A stretch of DNA of 64,000 nt from Bifidobacterium moraviense (lineage in GTDB: Bacteria; Actinomycetota; Actinomycetes; Actinomycetales; Bifidobacteriaceae), in contig NZ_JAAIIH010000011.1 of the NCBI RefSeq assembly GCF_012932365.1, positions 27,095-91,094 of the forward strand, in the 5' to 3' direction. Below the pieces are notes generated by a model. It did no database searches. It had not been told where the DNA came from and saw only the letters and a program-made list of their open reading frames with translations. The stretch's first letter is position 1. Each line of letters opens with the position of its first letter. Shown here one piece after another: positions 7,907-16,025 of this stretch. The position numbers and the translations under genes are program-made.

Positions 7907-9226
7907 ATGAAGATCCGAAAATTCCTGAGTTCCGCGATTGCAACCATGACATTGGTTGCAGGCGTCGGCGTTGCCGCCGTCTCCGCAACAACGGCGAACG
8001 CCGCAAGCTACAACTGGCGCCCAGAGGGCGTGGCATGGATGGCTCCAGCATCGGGCGAGCAAAATGTTTACCGCTTCTATAACCAGTCTTCGAAAAAGCA
8101 TCATTATGCTCAGGATCCGCAAGAAATCAAACAGCTCGTCAGTTCAGGATGGATCGAAGAGGGCGTCGCCTTCCGTGCCAACAAGTCTGGCAGCCCGGTG
8201 TACCGCTTAAACAACCCGCGCACATACGAGCACTTCTATACATTGAATGTTGACGAGAAAAATACCCTCGCATCCGGCGAATGGACCTATGAAGGCGTCG
8301 CTTGGTATGTGAGCGCCAACGACAACGTAGCAGTCTACCGCGTCTATAACCCCAAACTAAACGAGCATTTGTGGACCACCAATGCCACTGAGTATCAGGC
8401 CGTTACCGGAGTCGAGCCCACTCCCCTCGCCAAAGACGCCCTGAACCAGCTCACCGTTTCCGATTATCTTGCGCCCGACTACGAACGCGACCAGTTCGGC
8501 GAATCATGGGTGGACACGGACGGCAACGGATGCCGCACACGCGACGACATTCTCACCCGCGATCTGGAGAACATCACCAAACTGGACAATTGCCGCGTCG
8601 CCACCGGCACGCTCAACGACCCGTACACCGGCACGGTCATCAACTTCGCGCGCGGCACGGACAGCGACAACGACGGCGGCGTGCAGATCGACCATGTGGT
8701 AGCCCTGTCCAACGCGTGGAAGTCCGGCGCGAACGGCTGGACCTATGATCAACGCGTCGCATACGCAAACGATCCATACGTGCTGCTCGCGGTGGATGAT
8801 CAGTCCAATCAGGACAAGCGGGACTATTCGGCCGATAGATGGCTGCCTTCCAACAGGTCCTACCAGTGCGACTACGTGGCCCGACAGATCGGCATCAAAA
8901 GCAAGTACAAGCTCACCGTGACCTATGCCGAGCGCGACGCGATGAGTCAGGTGCTCGCCGCCTGCCCGACCCAGACCGTACCGGCAGGCGTCGGAGCGCC
9001 CTCCACACCGGCACCTGCACCGGAGCCGGACCCCACCCCGAATCCCGAACCGGCGCCCAATCCGAATCCGACACCCAATCCCCAGCCTCAGCCCAACGTG
9101 CAGTACGGCATCAACCCTGGTGGCTGGTGCTCGCCCGAAGGCGCGATCGGATACAGCAAGACCGGCAAGCAGTACAGCTGCCGACCGAGCAACAGCGGCA
9201 AGTCACTGCACTGGCGCGTGCCGTGA
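7907..9226 (+). CDS. Secreted nuclease: DUF5648 repeats plus GmrSD/DUF1524-type HNH domain
   Basis: 439 aa from the ATG at 7907, preceded by AAAGGGG. Residues 1-32 are a classical signal peptide ending in TANA-AS. Residues ~38-165 contain three repeats of the DUF5648 type (VYRFYNQSSKKHHYAQ, VYRLNNPRTYEHFYTL, VYRVYNPKLNEHLWTT), a beta-propeller-like unit common on secreted bifidobacterial hydrolases. Residues ~185-345 are a secreted HNH nuclease domain with IDHVVALSNAWKSGA (catalytic DHxxAL) and NQDKRDYSADRWLPSN. A Pro/Asn/Glu-rich linker (about 360-395) leads to a small Cys-containing C-terminal module (GGWCSPEGAIGYS...YSCRP). It probably degrades extracellular DNA for nutrition or competition. 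Codons in the first third are clearly more AT-rich than in the rest or in neighbouring genes, suggesting a mosaic or recently acquired gene. Confidence 0.85.
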   Translation: MKIRKFLSSAIATMTLVAGVGVAAVSATTANAASYNWRPEGVAWMAPASGEQNVYRFYNQSSKKHHYAQDPQEIKQLVSSGWIEEGVAFRANKSGSPVYRLNNPRTYEHFYTLNVDEKNTLASGEWTYEGVAWYVSANDNVAVYRVYNPKLNEHLWTTNATEYQAVTGVEPTPLAKDALNQLTVSDYLAPDYERDQFGESWVDTDGNGCRTRDDILTRDLENITKLDNCRVATGTLNDPYTGTVINFARGTDSDNDGGVQIDHVVALSNAWKSGANGWTYDQRVAYANDPYVLLAVDDQSNQDKRDYSADRWLPSNRSYQCDYVARQIGIKSKYKLTVTYAERDAMSQVLAACPTQTVPAGVGAPSTPAPAPEPDPTPNPEPAPNPNPTPNPQPQPNVQYGINPGGWCSPEGAIGYSKTGKQYSCRPSNSGKSLHWRVP

Positions 9227-9271
9227 TAGCCTCAGCCGGATTCCCTAGCTGAAGATCATTCCAGATACCCG

Positions 9272-9318
9272 CGTAGATGTTTTTCCGGGCGACCAACCGA
9301 CCTGGAAAAACATCTACG
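9272..9318. terminator. Long hairpin downstream of the nuclease gene
   Basis: A perfect 15-bp inverted repeat (CGTAGATGTTTTTCC and its complement) surrounds a 17-nt loop. The T run is inside the left arm, so it could terminate transcription from either side, or only serve as a stable 3' end. Confidence 0.6.
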
Positions 9319-9336
9319 TAGCGTGTCTCCGAGGAC

Positions 9337-9410
9337 CGCAACGTTACGGAGAAAGACCATGTTCGAGGCCGTCGGCAGCACCTGCGGCGGCCGTTCATCG
9401 CAACGTTGCG
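9337..9410. repeat. Family D element (CGCAACGTTGCG pair, 62-bp spacing)
   Basis: CGCAACGTTACG at 9337 and CGCAACGTTGCG at 9399 start exactly 62 bp apart. The inner flanks GACCATG and GGCCG are partly complementary, as in the other family D copies. It lies between the nuclease gene and tRNA-Lys. The full gap 9227-9575 holds only this, the hairpin before it and the tRNA promoter. Confidence 0.8.
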
Positions 9411-9507
9411 GCGAGAGACAGGCCCGCATCGAGCGGAGGCACCACGCCAGAACAACGCCGGAGCTACGCCGATTGTGGGACATCTGCGGCGAGGCACGAC
9501 GCGCGAT

Positions 9508-9535
9508 TTGCGTCTGACGAAAAGTCATGTATATT
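9508..9535 (+). promoter_or_regulatory. Probable sigma-70-type promoter of tRNA-Lys
   Basis: TTGCGT (9508-9513) and TATATT (9530-9535) are 16 bp apart and end 40 bp before the mature tRNA. This fits housekeeping promoter spacing in an otherwise GC-rich region. Confidence 0.5.
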
Positions 9536-9575
9536 GGTCTGTCGTTGCGCGGAAACGCACGACGAGCTCTGACCT

Positions 9576-9652
9576 GCCCCTGTAGCTCAGTTGGTTAGAG
9601 CAGCTGACTCTTAATCAGCGTGTCCAGGGTTCGAATCCCTGCGGGGGCACCA
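9576..9652 (+). tRNA. tRNA-Lys (anticodon CTT)
   Basis: The acceptor stem GCCCCTG pairs with CGGGGGC, the discriminator is A and CCA is encoded at 9650-9652. The anticodon loop CTCTTAA within the stem GCTGA/TCAGC gives anticodon CTT. D arm (AGCTCAGTTGGTTAGAGC) and T arm (GGGTTCGAATCCC) are canonical. Confidence 0.96.
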
Positions 9653-9654
9653 CC

Positions 9655-9684
9655 AAGACCGGAACCGGAAGGCTCCGGTCTTTT
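9655..9684 (+). terminator. Rho-independent terminator of tRNA-Lys
   Basis: AAGACCGGA pairs with TCCGGTCTT around a short loop and ends in TTTT. It lies 13 bp from the convergent vsr stop codon and may serve both directions. Confidence 0.8.
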
Positions 9685-9696
9685 GCTATCCTCACG

Positions 9697-10188
9697 CTAT
9701 TCGCCGTTGCCGTCCGCGGCGGTCTCCACGATCTGCGCGTAGAGCCGCGCCAGCCGATCCTCGCGCAACGTCTTCGCCAGCTCGCACTCCCACACGGTGA
9801 TCACGCGCCACCCCGCGGCCTCCAGCTCGGCGTGCTGCGCCGCGTCGCGCGCCCGGTTGCGCAGCAGCTTCGCGCGCCAGAACTCCACGTTCGACTTCGG
9901 CATGACGCAGCGCGGGCAGCCGTCGTGCATGTGCCAGAAACAGCCGTTGACAAACACCATGGCGTGATACTTCGGCAGCACCACGTCGGGGTGGCCCGGG
10001 TAGTGGCGGTCGTTCTTGCGGAAGCGCAGACCGCGGCGGAACAGGTAGCTACGCACCAGCACCTCGATCGACGTGTCCTTGCCGCGAATGTGCGACATGA
10101 CGTACGAGCGCGTGCCGCGCTCATAGCGCTCCTGCCGATTCCGCGGCTTGTCCGTCACGCCGGCCGCCCGCACCTTGCTCCGAGTCAC
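9697..10188 (-). CDS. vsr: Very short patch repair endonuclease (Vsr)
   Basis: 163 aa from a GTG at 10188; the conserved domain starts at MSHIRGKDTSIEVLVRS. Family motifs include LRFRKNDRHYPGHPDVVLPKY with the catalytic Asp in PDVV, the metal/DNA site in VNGCFWHMHDGCPRC, and the C-terminal GWRVITVWECEL. Vsr nicks 5' of a T in T:G mismatches made by deamination of 5-methylcytosine and starts short-patch repair. It is normally paired with a cytosine methyltransferase, and no such gene is in the window. The EamA transporter gene upstream on the same strand ends 9 bp before this start, so the two are probably co-transcribed. Confidence 0.92.
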   Translation of the reverse strand: MTRSKVRAAGVTDKPRNRQERYERGTRSYVMSHIRGKDTSIEVLVRSYLFRRGLRFRKNDRHYPGHPDVVLPKYHAMVFVNGCFWHMHDGCPRCVMPKSNVEFWRAKLLRNRARDAAQHAELEAAGWRVITVWECELAKTLREDRLARLYAQIVETAADGNGE

Positions 10189-10197
10189 GCCGCCACT

Positions 10198-11223
10198 CTA
10201 TCGCGCACGCGCACGCGACTTGAGCCACCAGTTGAGCATCGAGCCCAGCGCCACCAGCAGAGCGCCGCACCAGAACGGCAGGGTCAGGGAGAGGCCGAGC
10301 AGCACCGCGCTGGCGGCGGTGGACAGCAACGGCGTGGCGTAGGAGGCGAGCGCCAGCGTGGACATGTTGCCGTGGAGGATGCCGTAGCCCCAGCACGCGT
10401 ATCCGCCGGCGATCACCGCGGCAGCGGCCAGCACGGCCAGCCAGGCGTGGAACGGAGGCACGGCTGCCGGCCAGCCCTGACCGGACGCGAAGTGAATGAT
10501 CCACAACGCCACCGCCACCAGCGGGAAGAACACCGACGTGCCGTCCTTGCCGCGCGCCATCGCCGGAGTGAACACAGCGTAGACCGACCACGCGAACGCG
10601 CCGCAGAACGCCAGCGCGTACGGCAGCGGATTGTCACCGATATGCCGTGCGGCGAGCCCCCAGTCAAGGCCACTGTTGCCGCCGACCGCGAGCGCCACGC
10701 CCACCGTGGCGACGACGGCGCCCGGCAGCACGCGCAGCACCGCGCGCCCGCGGGACGGTCCCTGCCCGCGCGAGGACCCCTCGGCGGGAGCGGCGAACGC
10801 GGCGGCGAGCAGCACCATCATCGTGGGCCACAGATAGTTCACCAAGCTCACTTCCACGGAGCCCTCCTCGGACGAGGCGAGGCCGATCGACAGGGAGATC
10901 GCCGACTCGTAGAACACGAACAGCGCGCCGCCGACGAGCAGGTATCGGCGCGGATACTCGCGCAGCGGGGCGGGCCGGCGGAAGATCATCAGCAGCACCA
11001 CGCCGAAGGTGTAGATCAGCGCGGAACCGAGCGTGGCGCCGAACGCGTCGGCGACCACGCGCACGAGGCCGGTCATGAGGCTCCACAGCAGGATGGCCAG
11101 CAGACCGATCGCGGTGGCGCGCACGGCGGGACTGGAGGGAACGACGGGACTGGAGGGAACGGCAGTGCCGCGCCCGGACTCGGGCTCCCCCGTCGGCCGT
11201 CGATGCCGCTGCGCATGTGCCAT
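10198..11223 (-). CDS. EamA-family drug/metabolite exporter, YddG-like
   Basis: 341 aa from the ATG at 11223, with GGAAGGAAAC upstream. A hydrophilic N-terminus of ~35 residues precedes ten predicted membrane helices arranged as two EamA halves (about 36-155 and 185-330). Typical sequence includes the first helix LLAILLWSLMTGLVRVVAD, SLVNYLWPTMMVLLAA, and the second-half AFAWSVYAVFTPAMA. YddG-type members export aromatic amino acids and related metabolites across the cytoplasmic membrane; the specificity here is inferred from resemblance only. A Gly/Ser/Arg-rich cytoplasmic loop separates the halves. The vsr gene follows after 9 bp. Confidence 0.85.
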   Translation of the reverse strand: MAHAQRHRRPTGEPESGRGTAVPSSPVVPSSPAVRATAIGLLAILLWSLMTGLVRVVADAFGATLGSALIYTFGVVLLMIFRRPAPLREYPRRYLLVGGALFVFYESAISLSIGLASSEEGSVEVSLVNYLWPTMMVLLAAAFAAPAEGSSRGQGPSRGRAVLRVLPGAVVATVGVALAVGGNSGLDWGLAARHIGDNPLPYALAFCGAFAWSVYAVFTPAMARGKDGTSVFFPLVAVALWIIHFASGQGWPAAVPPFHAWLAVLAAAAVIAGGYACWGYGILHGNMSTLALASYATPLLSTAASAVLLGLSLTLPFWCGALLVALGSMLNWWLKSRARAR

Positions 11224-11479
11224 ATCGGTGTTTCCTTCCGTCGCGTCGGTCGAGCCGTCATGTCACGGGCCAGACGCGCCCGTGACGTTGCGCGCCGGCC
11301 ATGCCGGACTCGCGTATCGAGTCAAGTGTGGTCGCGGGGCTAGACGCGTGGAGAGGCCGGAACGTCCGGAGGCGTCCGGAGCTCCGACAGGACGCGCACG
11401 CTGGCACGTGACGGGCGCGTGACTGGCGCGTGATGCGCCGCTGGGCCTCCGGGCGGGCCTTGGGGAAGGTTCCGCAGGG

Positions 11480-11709
11480 GGTATCTGCAGAGTCAGGGGC
11501 ACTTTTGGTGGTTTGCAGGCAGGTATCTGCAGAGTCAGGGTGCCCTGACGGCGGCATCCGCCGCAACGGACACTGCCGGGTCGCACGAAAACGGCGGAAT
11601 CGCAACGGCGCCGATATCCGGGACTCGGCCGGCGTCGGCCTTCGGGCACCCTGACTCTGCAGATATCTGCCCGCGGATGGCGAAAAGTACCCCTGACTCT
11701 GCAGATACC
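11480..11709. repeat. Family B element: nested 42-bp inverted arrays around a central core
   Basis: The 16-mer ATCTGCAGAGTCAGGG occurs directly at 11483 and 11525, and inverted at 11649 and 11691. The spacing is 42 bp on both sides. The two ~66-bp arms match as inverted repeats including the linkers. Near the midpoint of the 230-bp element lies GCGGAATCGCAACGGCG (11594-11610), the core also seen in families A and C. Confidence 0.92.
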
Positions 11710-12034
11710 GAGCAGTTCGGCGCATTGACCGACGGCATCGCCGGCGCGATCCGTCATTCCGGTCGAACAGAGCAGCTCCGCACTCGACGAACCGGCCGCG
11801 GCGGCAGCCATCGCCTTCAACGGTGGTGCGATCCGGCGCACAAGACGAGCAGGCGCCGCCGGCAGCGCCAGCGCACTGGCGTCCGGCGCCACGGCCCAGC
11901 GCCACAAGCCGATGCCACAGGCCGACGCCCGATCGTTCACGACGGCGCCCAGAGCGACACCCGAGGCGGTCCCGCAACGACTGACTGAGCCAGTGACTCC
12001 AGTGACTTGAGACAGCGACCACGCCAAAACGCAG

Positions 12035-12075
12035 AATGCCGGTCGGCGCTGCGCAACGCAGTGCCGACCGGTATT
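12035..12075. terminator. Hairpin, possible terminator on the minus strand
   Basis: AATGCCGGTCGGC and GCCGACCGGTATT form a strong stem with an internal CTGCG/CGCAG helix. On the minus strand a TTTT follows a few bases after the stem, so it could end transcripts reading out of hsp20. Confidence 0.4.
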
Positions 12076-12428
12076 CAGTGATTGGCTAGTGGCATTGTCT
12101 CCATGTCGCCCGTCACTCAGTCGGCGTTGAACGCGTAGGACGGGCGGCGGATGGAACAACCGCAACCGCAAGTAGCCATATACATACAAATGATCAGCCG
12201 CGCGGGCACGCGAGCAACGGCCCCAGTCAGCGGAGCTGAGGCAACTGCGGCAGCACGCACGGCGCAGAGTGCGAAAAGAGTGCGATGCACGATTCGCCGC
12301 CCGCAGATCCCATCACGGGCACGCCCACGGCATCAAGGTCGCGAACATGCACGGAGTACAGGGACCGCGCTAACCGCCACGGGACATGGCGGAAGGCCCG
12401 CGCAAGGCCGGCGATCACGCACAAGGAA

Positions 12429-12463
12429 CCGTTTTGGCCGACCGGTGATGCCGGCCGAAACGG
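12429..12463. repeat. Inverted repeat downstream of hsp20
   Basis: CCGTTTTGGCCG pairs with CCGGCCGAAACGG around a short centre. There is no T run. It lies 208 bp past the hsp20 stop codon on the transcribed side. Confidence 0.5.
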
Positions 12464-12670
12464 CAACGGCGTCGGCGGCGATTCCGGGAAGCGGAACCGT
12501 CCCGACGCCCGAACGTCAACGCGAATCCGGCGACCGACGCACCCGCCGACCGCGGATTCACATGATCCGCATGTTCAGATGCAGCCCGGCATCGGCCGGC
12601 CCGGACGAGCGAACGGACCAGCCCGGCGCGAAAGGCGCCGGACAGGCCGCAGGACTCGCCGCGGAAGGCG

Positions 12671-13129
12671 TCAGCCCTCGATGGCGATCTGGTGCTTGGC
12701 CTCGACCTGCGGCTGCTCCTGCATCTTCGGAACCTGCAGGCACAGCGTGCCGTTCTTGTAGCTGGCGTGGATGTCGGATTCCTTCACGTCCTCGCCAACG
12801 TAGAAGCTGCGAGAGCAGGAGCCGGCGTAACGTTCGCGACGCAGCCACTTGCCGTCGTCGTCCTTGTCGTCATGCTCGCTGTCGCGATGCGCGGAGACGG
12901 TCAGATAGCCGTTCTGCAGCTCGAGGTTAATGTCTTCCTTCTTGAAGCCGGGCATGTCGATGTCCACGTCGTAGCCGTTGGAGGTCTCGCGAACATCGGT
13001 GGTCATCATGTTGTTGGCCATCATGGCGTCCGCGGCGCCGTTCGCCGTGTTGCGCCAGCCGGCGAAGAACGGATCGTCGAACAGATCGGAGAACATCGTG
13101 TCATTCATCAGAGCCGGAAACATTGCCAT
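12671..13129 (-). CDS. hsp20: Hsp20/alpha-crystallin small heat-shock protein
   Basis: 152 aa from the ATG at 13129, chosen because AAGGAG (13138-13143) is 8 bases upstream; a TTG at 13135 in frame would overlap the ribosome site. The alpha-crystallin domain spans about residues 43-150: VDIDMPGFKKEDINLELQNG, YLTVSAH, a charged DDKDDDGK loop, and RSFYVGEDVKESDIHASYKNG, followed by GTLCLQVPK in place of the usual GVLTVTLPK. The N-terminus is Met/Asn-rich. Small heat-shock proteins bind unfolding proteins as oligomers without ATP. No CIRCE (HrcA) or HAIR (HspR) box is visible in the 311 bp upstream. Confidence 0.95.
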   Translation of the reverse strand: MAMFPALMNDTMFSDLFDDPFFAGWRNTANGAADAMMANNMMTTDVRETSNGYDVDIDMPGFKKEDINLELQNGYLTVSAHRDSEHDDKDDDGKWLRRERYAGSCSRSFYVGEDVKESDIHASYKNGTLCLQVPKMQEQPQVEAKHQIAIEG

Positions 13130-13440
13130 AATCAATACTCCTTGGGAGGAGCTAGAACGATTGGGCTTGACCGGCAGCCTCGCGGCCGCCGACCTATCGT
13201 CGTCGTTCCCGGAACCCTTGCCGGGGCTCCATCGATCCTTGTCACTTCCCCCAACATTCCCGCCCGGGGTTCATTCCGCGGTTTTGCTGTGAGTGAAATC
13301 GGTGCGGAATGCGCAGAGAAGCGCGGGGATACGCGAAGATACGCGGGATATGCGAGGATAGGGCGCGAAAGAGCCACGGCGGACGAGCGGACGAGCGACG
13401 GGACAGCTGGGGCGCGACCTGCGCGCGACCTACACGCAAC
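13130..13440. other. Intergenic region between hsp20 and mscL
   Basis: No gene. At 13273-13310 an imperfect hairpin (ATTCCGCG...GCGGAAT) includes AAAACCGCGGAAT on the minus strand, which resembles the core of families A/C. At 13321-13360 there are short ATACGCG-type tandem repeats. The hsp20 promoter must be here, but no clear hexamers were found. Confidence 0.4.
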
Positions 13441-14076
13441 CTACGAACGCCCGGCGTTGGCGCGCTTGAGCTCGTCGCGGATCTCCTCCAGCACGGCGAG
13501 CGTGCGCGCGTTCACGTCGGCCGCTTCGGCGGCGGCCTTGGCCGCGGCGGCATCGACCTGCGACTCGCGCGCCTTCGCGTCGGCCTCCTTCCTGGCCTCG
13601 GCGTCGGCCGCGTCGGCTGCGGCATCCGCGGCGTCGCGCTCGAGCACGGCGGTGGTCATGTCGCGCAGCTTGTTGATCGGCAGGATCACGCAGAAGTACA
13701 CGGCCACGCCCACGAGCAGGAAGTTGAGCACGGCGTTGAGGATGGCGCCGAACGAGATGACCGCGTCGTTGGGCAGGGCGATGTTGAGGATGCCGGACAT
13801 GTCCGCCTTGCCTCCGAGCGCGGCGATGAGCGGGTTGATGAGGTCCGCCACGATCGCGTTGACGACGCCGGTGACCGCCGAGCCCATGACCACGCCGACG
13901 GCCATGTCGATCATGGATCCGCGCGAGATGAACTTCTTGAATCCGCCGAATGGGCCGACGTCGGTGAGCGCGGCGAGCTTGCGCGCACTGGTCGCGGCGG
14001 CGTCCCCGGTGACGGCGAGCGCGTCCTTGGCGGCGTTTCTGGCGAGGTCGGCGGGGCGGGTGGTGTGCTTGGCCAT
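13441..14076 (-). CDS. mscL: Large-conductance mechanosensitive channel MscL
   Basis: 211 aa, longer than the usual 130-150. The MscL fold is at about residues 42-140: FKKFISRGSMIDMAVGVVMGSAVTG (N-terminal amphipathic helix and pore helix TM1), NPLIAALGG, ISFGAILNAVLNFLLVGVAVYFCV (TM2). The pentameric channel opens under membrane tension and releases solutes on hypo-osmotic shock. The C-terminal extension (about 145-211) is an Ala/Asp/Glu/Lys-rich helix that probably makes a long coiled-coil bundle. The N-terminal ~40 residues are also extra. The ATG at 14076 follows GGAAGGAACCCAC. It is divergent from msrAB. Confidence 0.95.
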   Translation of the reverse strand: MAKHTTRPADLARNAAKDALAVTGDAAATSARKLAALTDVGPFGGFKKFISRGSMIDMAVGVVMGSAVTGVVNAIVADLINPLIAALGGKADMSGILNIALPNDAVISFGAILNAVLNFLLVGVAVYFCVILPINKLRDMTTAVLERDAADAAADAADAEARKEADAKARESQVDAAAAKAAAEAADVNARTLAVLEEIRDELKRANAGRS

Positions 14077-14751
14077 GTGGGTTCCTTCCGACGGGCGGCC
14101 GCGGGACGTTCCGCGATGGTTCCATTGTCACACCGAAGGGCGTGCGGTGCGGGCGGGCGCAGGGCGCAGCAGAATACGGGGCGCAGGGTGAGCGCAAGGT
14201 GCGCGCGGGGCGCAGGGTACAAGCGCTGGACACGGGGCGGGCGGGGAGCTACGGGTGCGCGGAGCGGGCAGACTGATGGGGTACGACGACGGGACGGGTA
14301 CGGGATCCGTGCATGCGGGAGTTGCGCGATGACGGCCGTGCAGCGCATCACCTGCGCCATACGGGATCCGCACACGCGGGATCCGTGCCGAAGGGGCACA
14401 GAAGCTGTGACGAAGGGAACGGGAGCTGCGATGAGGATGCAGGAGCTGTGACGGGAGACGCGGAAACCGCAAAAGAAGATGCACGGCAGGAAGGTCGCAT
14501 ACGCTACGTGCCGTCCCGGATACGCACCGTCCCGGATACGTACCATCTTGCCCACAATTGGCACCGATATTGCGAGAATTGGCGGATCCGCATTCCCAGC
14601 GGCGATTTTCGTCCCGGTGCCGTGACGTTCTGCCAATTCTCGCAATATTCATGCCAATTGTGGGCGGAGCGGCATGTGCCGGCGTGCGGGACCGGCGACC
14701 GACCGCGGAATCGCGACCGTCTCCCGCGCGCATCGATGCCATACTGAGGGC
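14077..14751. other. Divergent region mscL/msrAB
   Basis: 675 bp without a supported gene. It contains the family E element at 14548-14667 and short GGGATCCGYRCAYGCGGGA-like repeats near 14300-14400. Promoters for both flanking genes must be here but were not resolved. Confidence 0.5.
14548..14667. repeat. Family E element (two 38-bp hairpins, 82-bp spacing), copy 1
   Basis: Two 38-bp hairpin units (14548-14585 and 14630-14667) with arms such as TGCCCACAATTGGC and GCGAGAATTGGCGG have centres 82.0 bp apart. That is exactly as in the copies at 40331, 45154 and 63211, although the arm sequence is a divergent subfamily (CAATTGG instead of GATCCTTGG). Confidence 0.85.
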
Positions 14752-15996
14752 ATGACGAACGAGCATGTGCACGATATGCGGAACGACGATGCCGGCAACG
14801 CGACCGGTCTGTCCACCGGCCCATCCACCGAGGAGAGCATCGAGAGGGGCACGGCAAAGAGCAAGACGACGTCCGCCGCACCCGCACCCGCCGCACCGAA
14901 CGTGGCCTACTTCGCGGGCGGCTGCTTCTGGGGCCTCGAACGGTATTTTCAGGCCGTGGACGGCGTGACCGGCACGACCGTGGGCTACGCGCAGTCGACG
15001 GTCCCGAACCCGACGTACGAGCAGGTGTGCTCCGGCTCGACCGATGCGGCGGAGACCGTGCGCGTCGAGTTCGATCCGGCACGCGTGTCACTGCGCACGC
15101 TGGTGCTGCTGTTCCTTGAGGTGATCGATCCGTTCAGCGTGGACGCGCAGGGCCCGGATCACGGCCGCCAGTATCGCACGGGCATGTTCTACGTGGCCGA
15201 TGACAATGTGGACGATGCCGCGCAGGGCGATGCAGACGGCGCAACGACCGATGCCGACATGCCAAGGATCGGCACAACCGACGCTTCCGGCGCCGATGCC
15301 GCCGCACCCGACTCCCCCGCCGGTCTGGCCGCACGCAGCGTCGCCGCGCACGCCACCGGCAACGCGCAGCAGGATGTGTACGTGGCCGCGCTGGAGCAGC
15401 TCATCGACCGCGATCCGCGCCGCCCGGCCGTGCTGGTCGAGCCGCTGCGCAACTTCTACCCGGCTGAGGAGCATCATCAGGACTATCTGGTCAAGAATCC
15501 CGGCGGCTACTGCCATATTCCGCTCGCCGCGATCGCGAACGTGAAGCGTCGTCAGCGCTACGTCGAGCGCATCTGGGATCTGACGCTGGAACAGTTCGCG
15601 GTGACGCAGCGCGCCGCCACCGAGCGCCCGTTCACCAACGCGTACGACCGCACGTTCGAGCCGGGCGTGTACGTGGATGTGGTGAGCGGCGAGCCGCTGT
15701 TCCTGTCCACCGACAAGTTCGATTCCGGCTGCGGCTGGCCAGCGTTCTCGAAGCCGATCCGCGACGATCTGCTCACCGAGCATGAGGATGATCGCGTGCC
15801 GGGCCGTCCGCGCATCGAGGTGCGCACGGCCGATACGCAGATCCATCTGGGCCACGTGTTCGCCGATGGCCCGGCAAACCGCGGCGGCCTGCGCTACTGC
15901 ATGAATTCGGCGGCGCTGCGGTTCGTGCCGCTCAGCCGCATGGCCGAGGAAGGATACGGCGATCTGATTCCGCGGCTGGAGCAGCCAGCGCAGTAG
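14752..15996 (+). CDS. msrAB: Bifunctional peptide methionine sulfoxide reductase MsrA-MsrB
   Basis: 414 aa from the ATG at 14752. After a ~48-residue Ala/Thr-rich lead, the MsrA domain begins VAYFAGGCFWGLERYF with catalytic Cys58 in GCFWG; later motifs are VGYAQS, DPFSVDAQGPDHGRQYRTG and EEHHQDYL. The MsrB domain (about 280-405) has FDSGCGWPAFSKPI, RTADTQIHLGHVFADGP and the catalytic Cys in GLRYCMNSAALRF. The two halves reduce the S and R epimers of methionine sulfoxide in proteins. The zinc-binding CxxC pairs of many MsrB proteins are absent. A ~60-residue Asp/Ala-rich insertion (about residues 150-205) interrupts MsrA between the YRTGMFYV strand and the following helix; it is probably a surface loop. 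It is a single gene, divergent from mscL. Confidence 0.95.
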   Translation: MTNEHVHDMRNDDAGNATGLSTGPSTEESIERGTAKSKTTSAAPAPAAPNVAYFAGGCFWGLERYFQAVDGVTGTTVGYAQSTVPNPTYEQVCSGSTDAAETVRVEFDPARVSLRTLVLLFLEVIDPFSVDAQGPDHGRQYRTGMFYVADDNVDDAAQGDADGATTDADMPRIGTTDASGADAAAPDSPAGLAARSVAAHATGNAQQDVYVAALEQLIDRDPRRPAVLVEPLRNFYPAEEHHQDYLVKNPGGYCHIPLAAIANVKRRQRYVERIWDLTLEQFAVTQRAATERPFTNAYDRTFEPGVYVDVVSGEPLFLSTDKFDSGCGWPAFSKPIRDDLLTEHEDDRVPGRPRIEVRTADTQIHLGHVFADGPANRGGLRYCMNSAALRFVPLSRMAEEGYGDLIPRLEQPAQ

Positions 15997-16025
15997 GGCG
16001 GCGACGCCGACGGGCGGGTGCGCCA

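Larger units (their letters stand above)
11224..12670. other. Large noncoding region with inverted repeats
   Basis: In 1447 bp between the EamA start and the hsp20 stop I found no credible gene; the open frames present have Arg/Pro/His-rich translations without domains. It contains the family B element (11480-11709) and two long hairpins (12035-12075, 12429-12463). The remaining sequence shows no tRNA or riboswitch that I recognise. Confidence 0.6.

Noticed and set aside
6347..9652. Integrative element using tRNA-Ser or tRNA-Lys as attachment site
   Set aside because: No duplicated tRNA 3' end and no integrase gene were found between or beside the tRNAs.
11263..12189. 308-residue minus-strand ORF and overlapping frames
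   Set aside because: Composition is Arg/Pro/Ser-rich with no domain, it runs through the family B inverted repeat, and it has no ribosome site.
12671..13135. TTG start for hsp20 at 13135
   Set aside because: It would begin within two bases of the AAGGAG site; the ATG at 13129 has correct spacing.
13130..13440. CIRCE or HAIR operator for hsp20
   Set aside because: Neither TTAGCACTC-N9-GAGTGCTAA nor CTTGAGT-N7-ACTCAAG is present.
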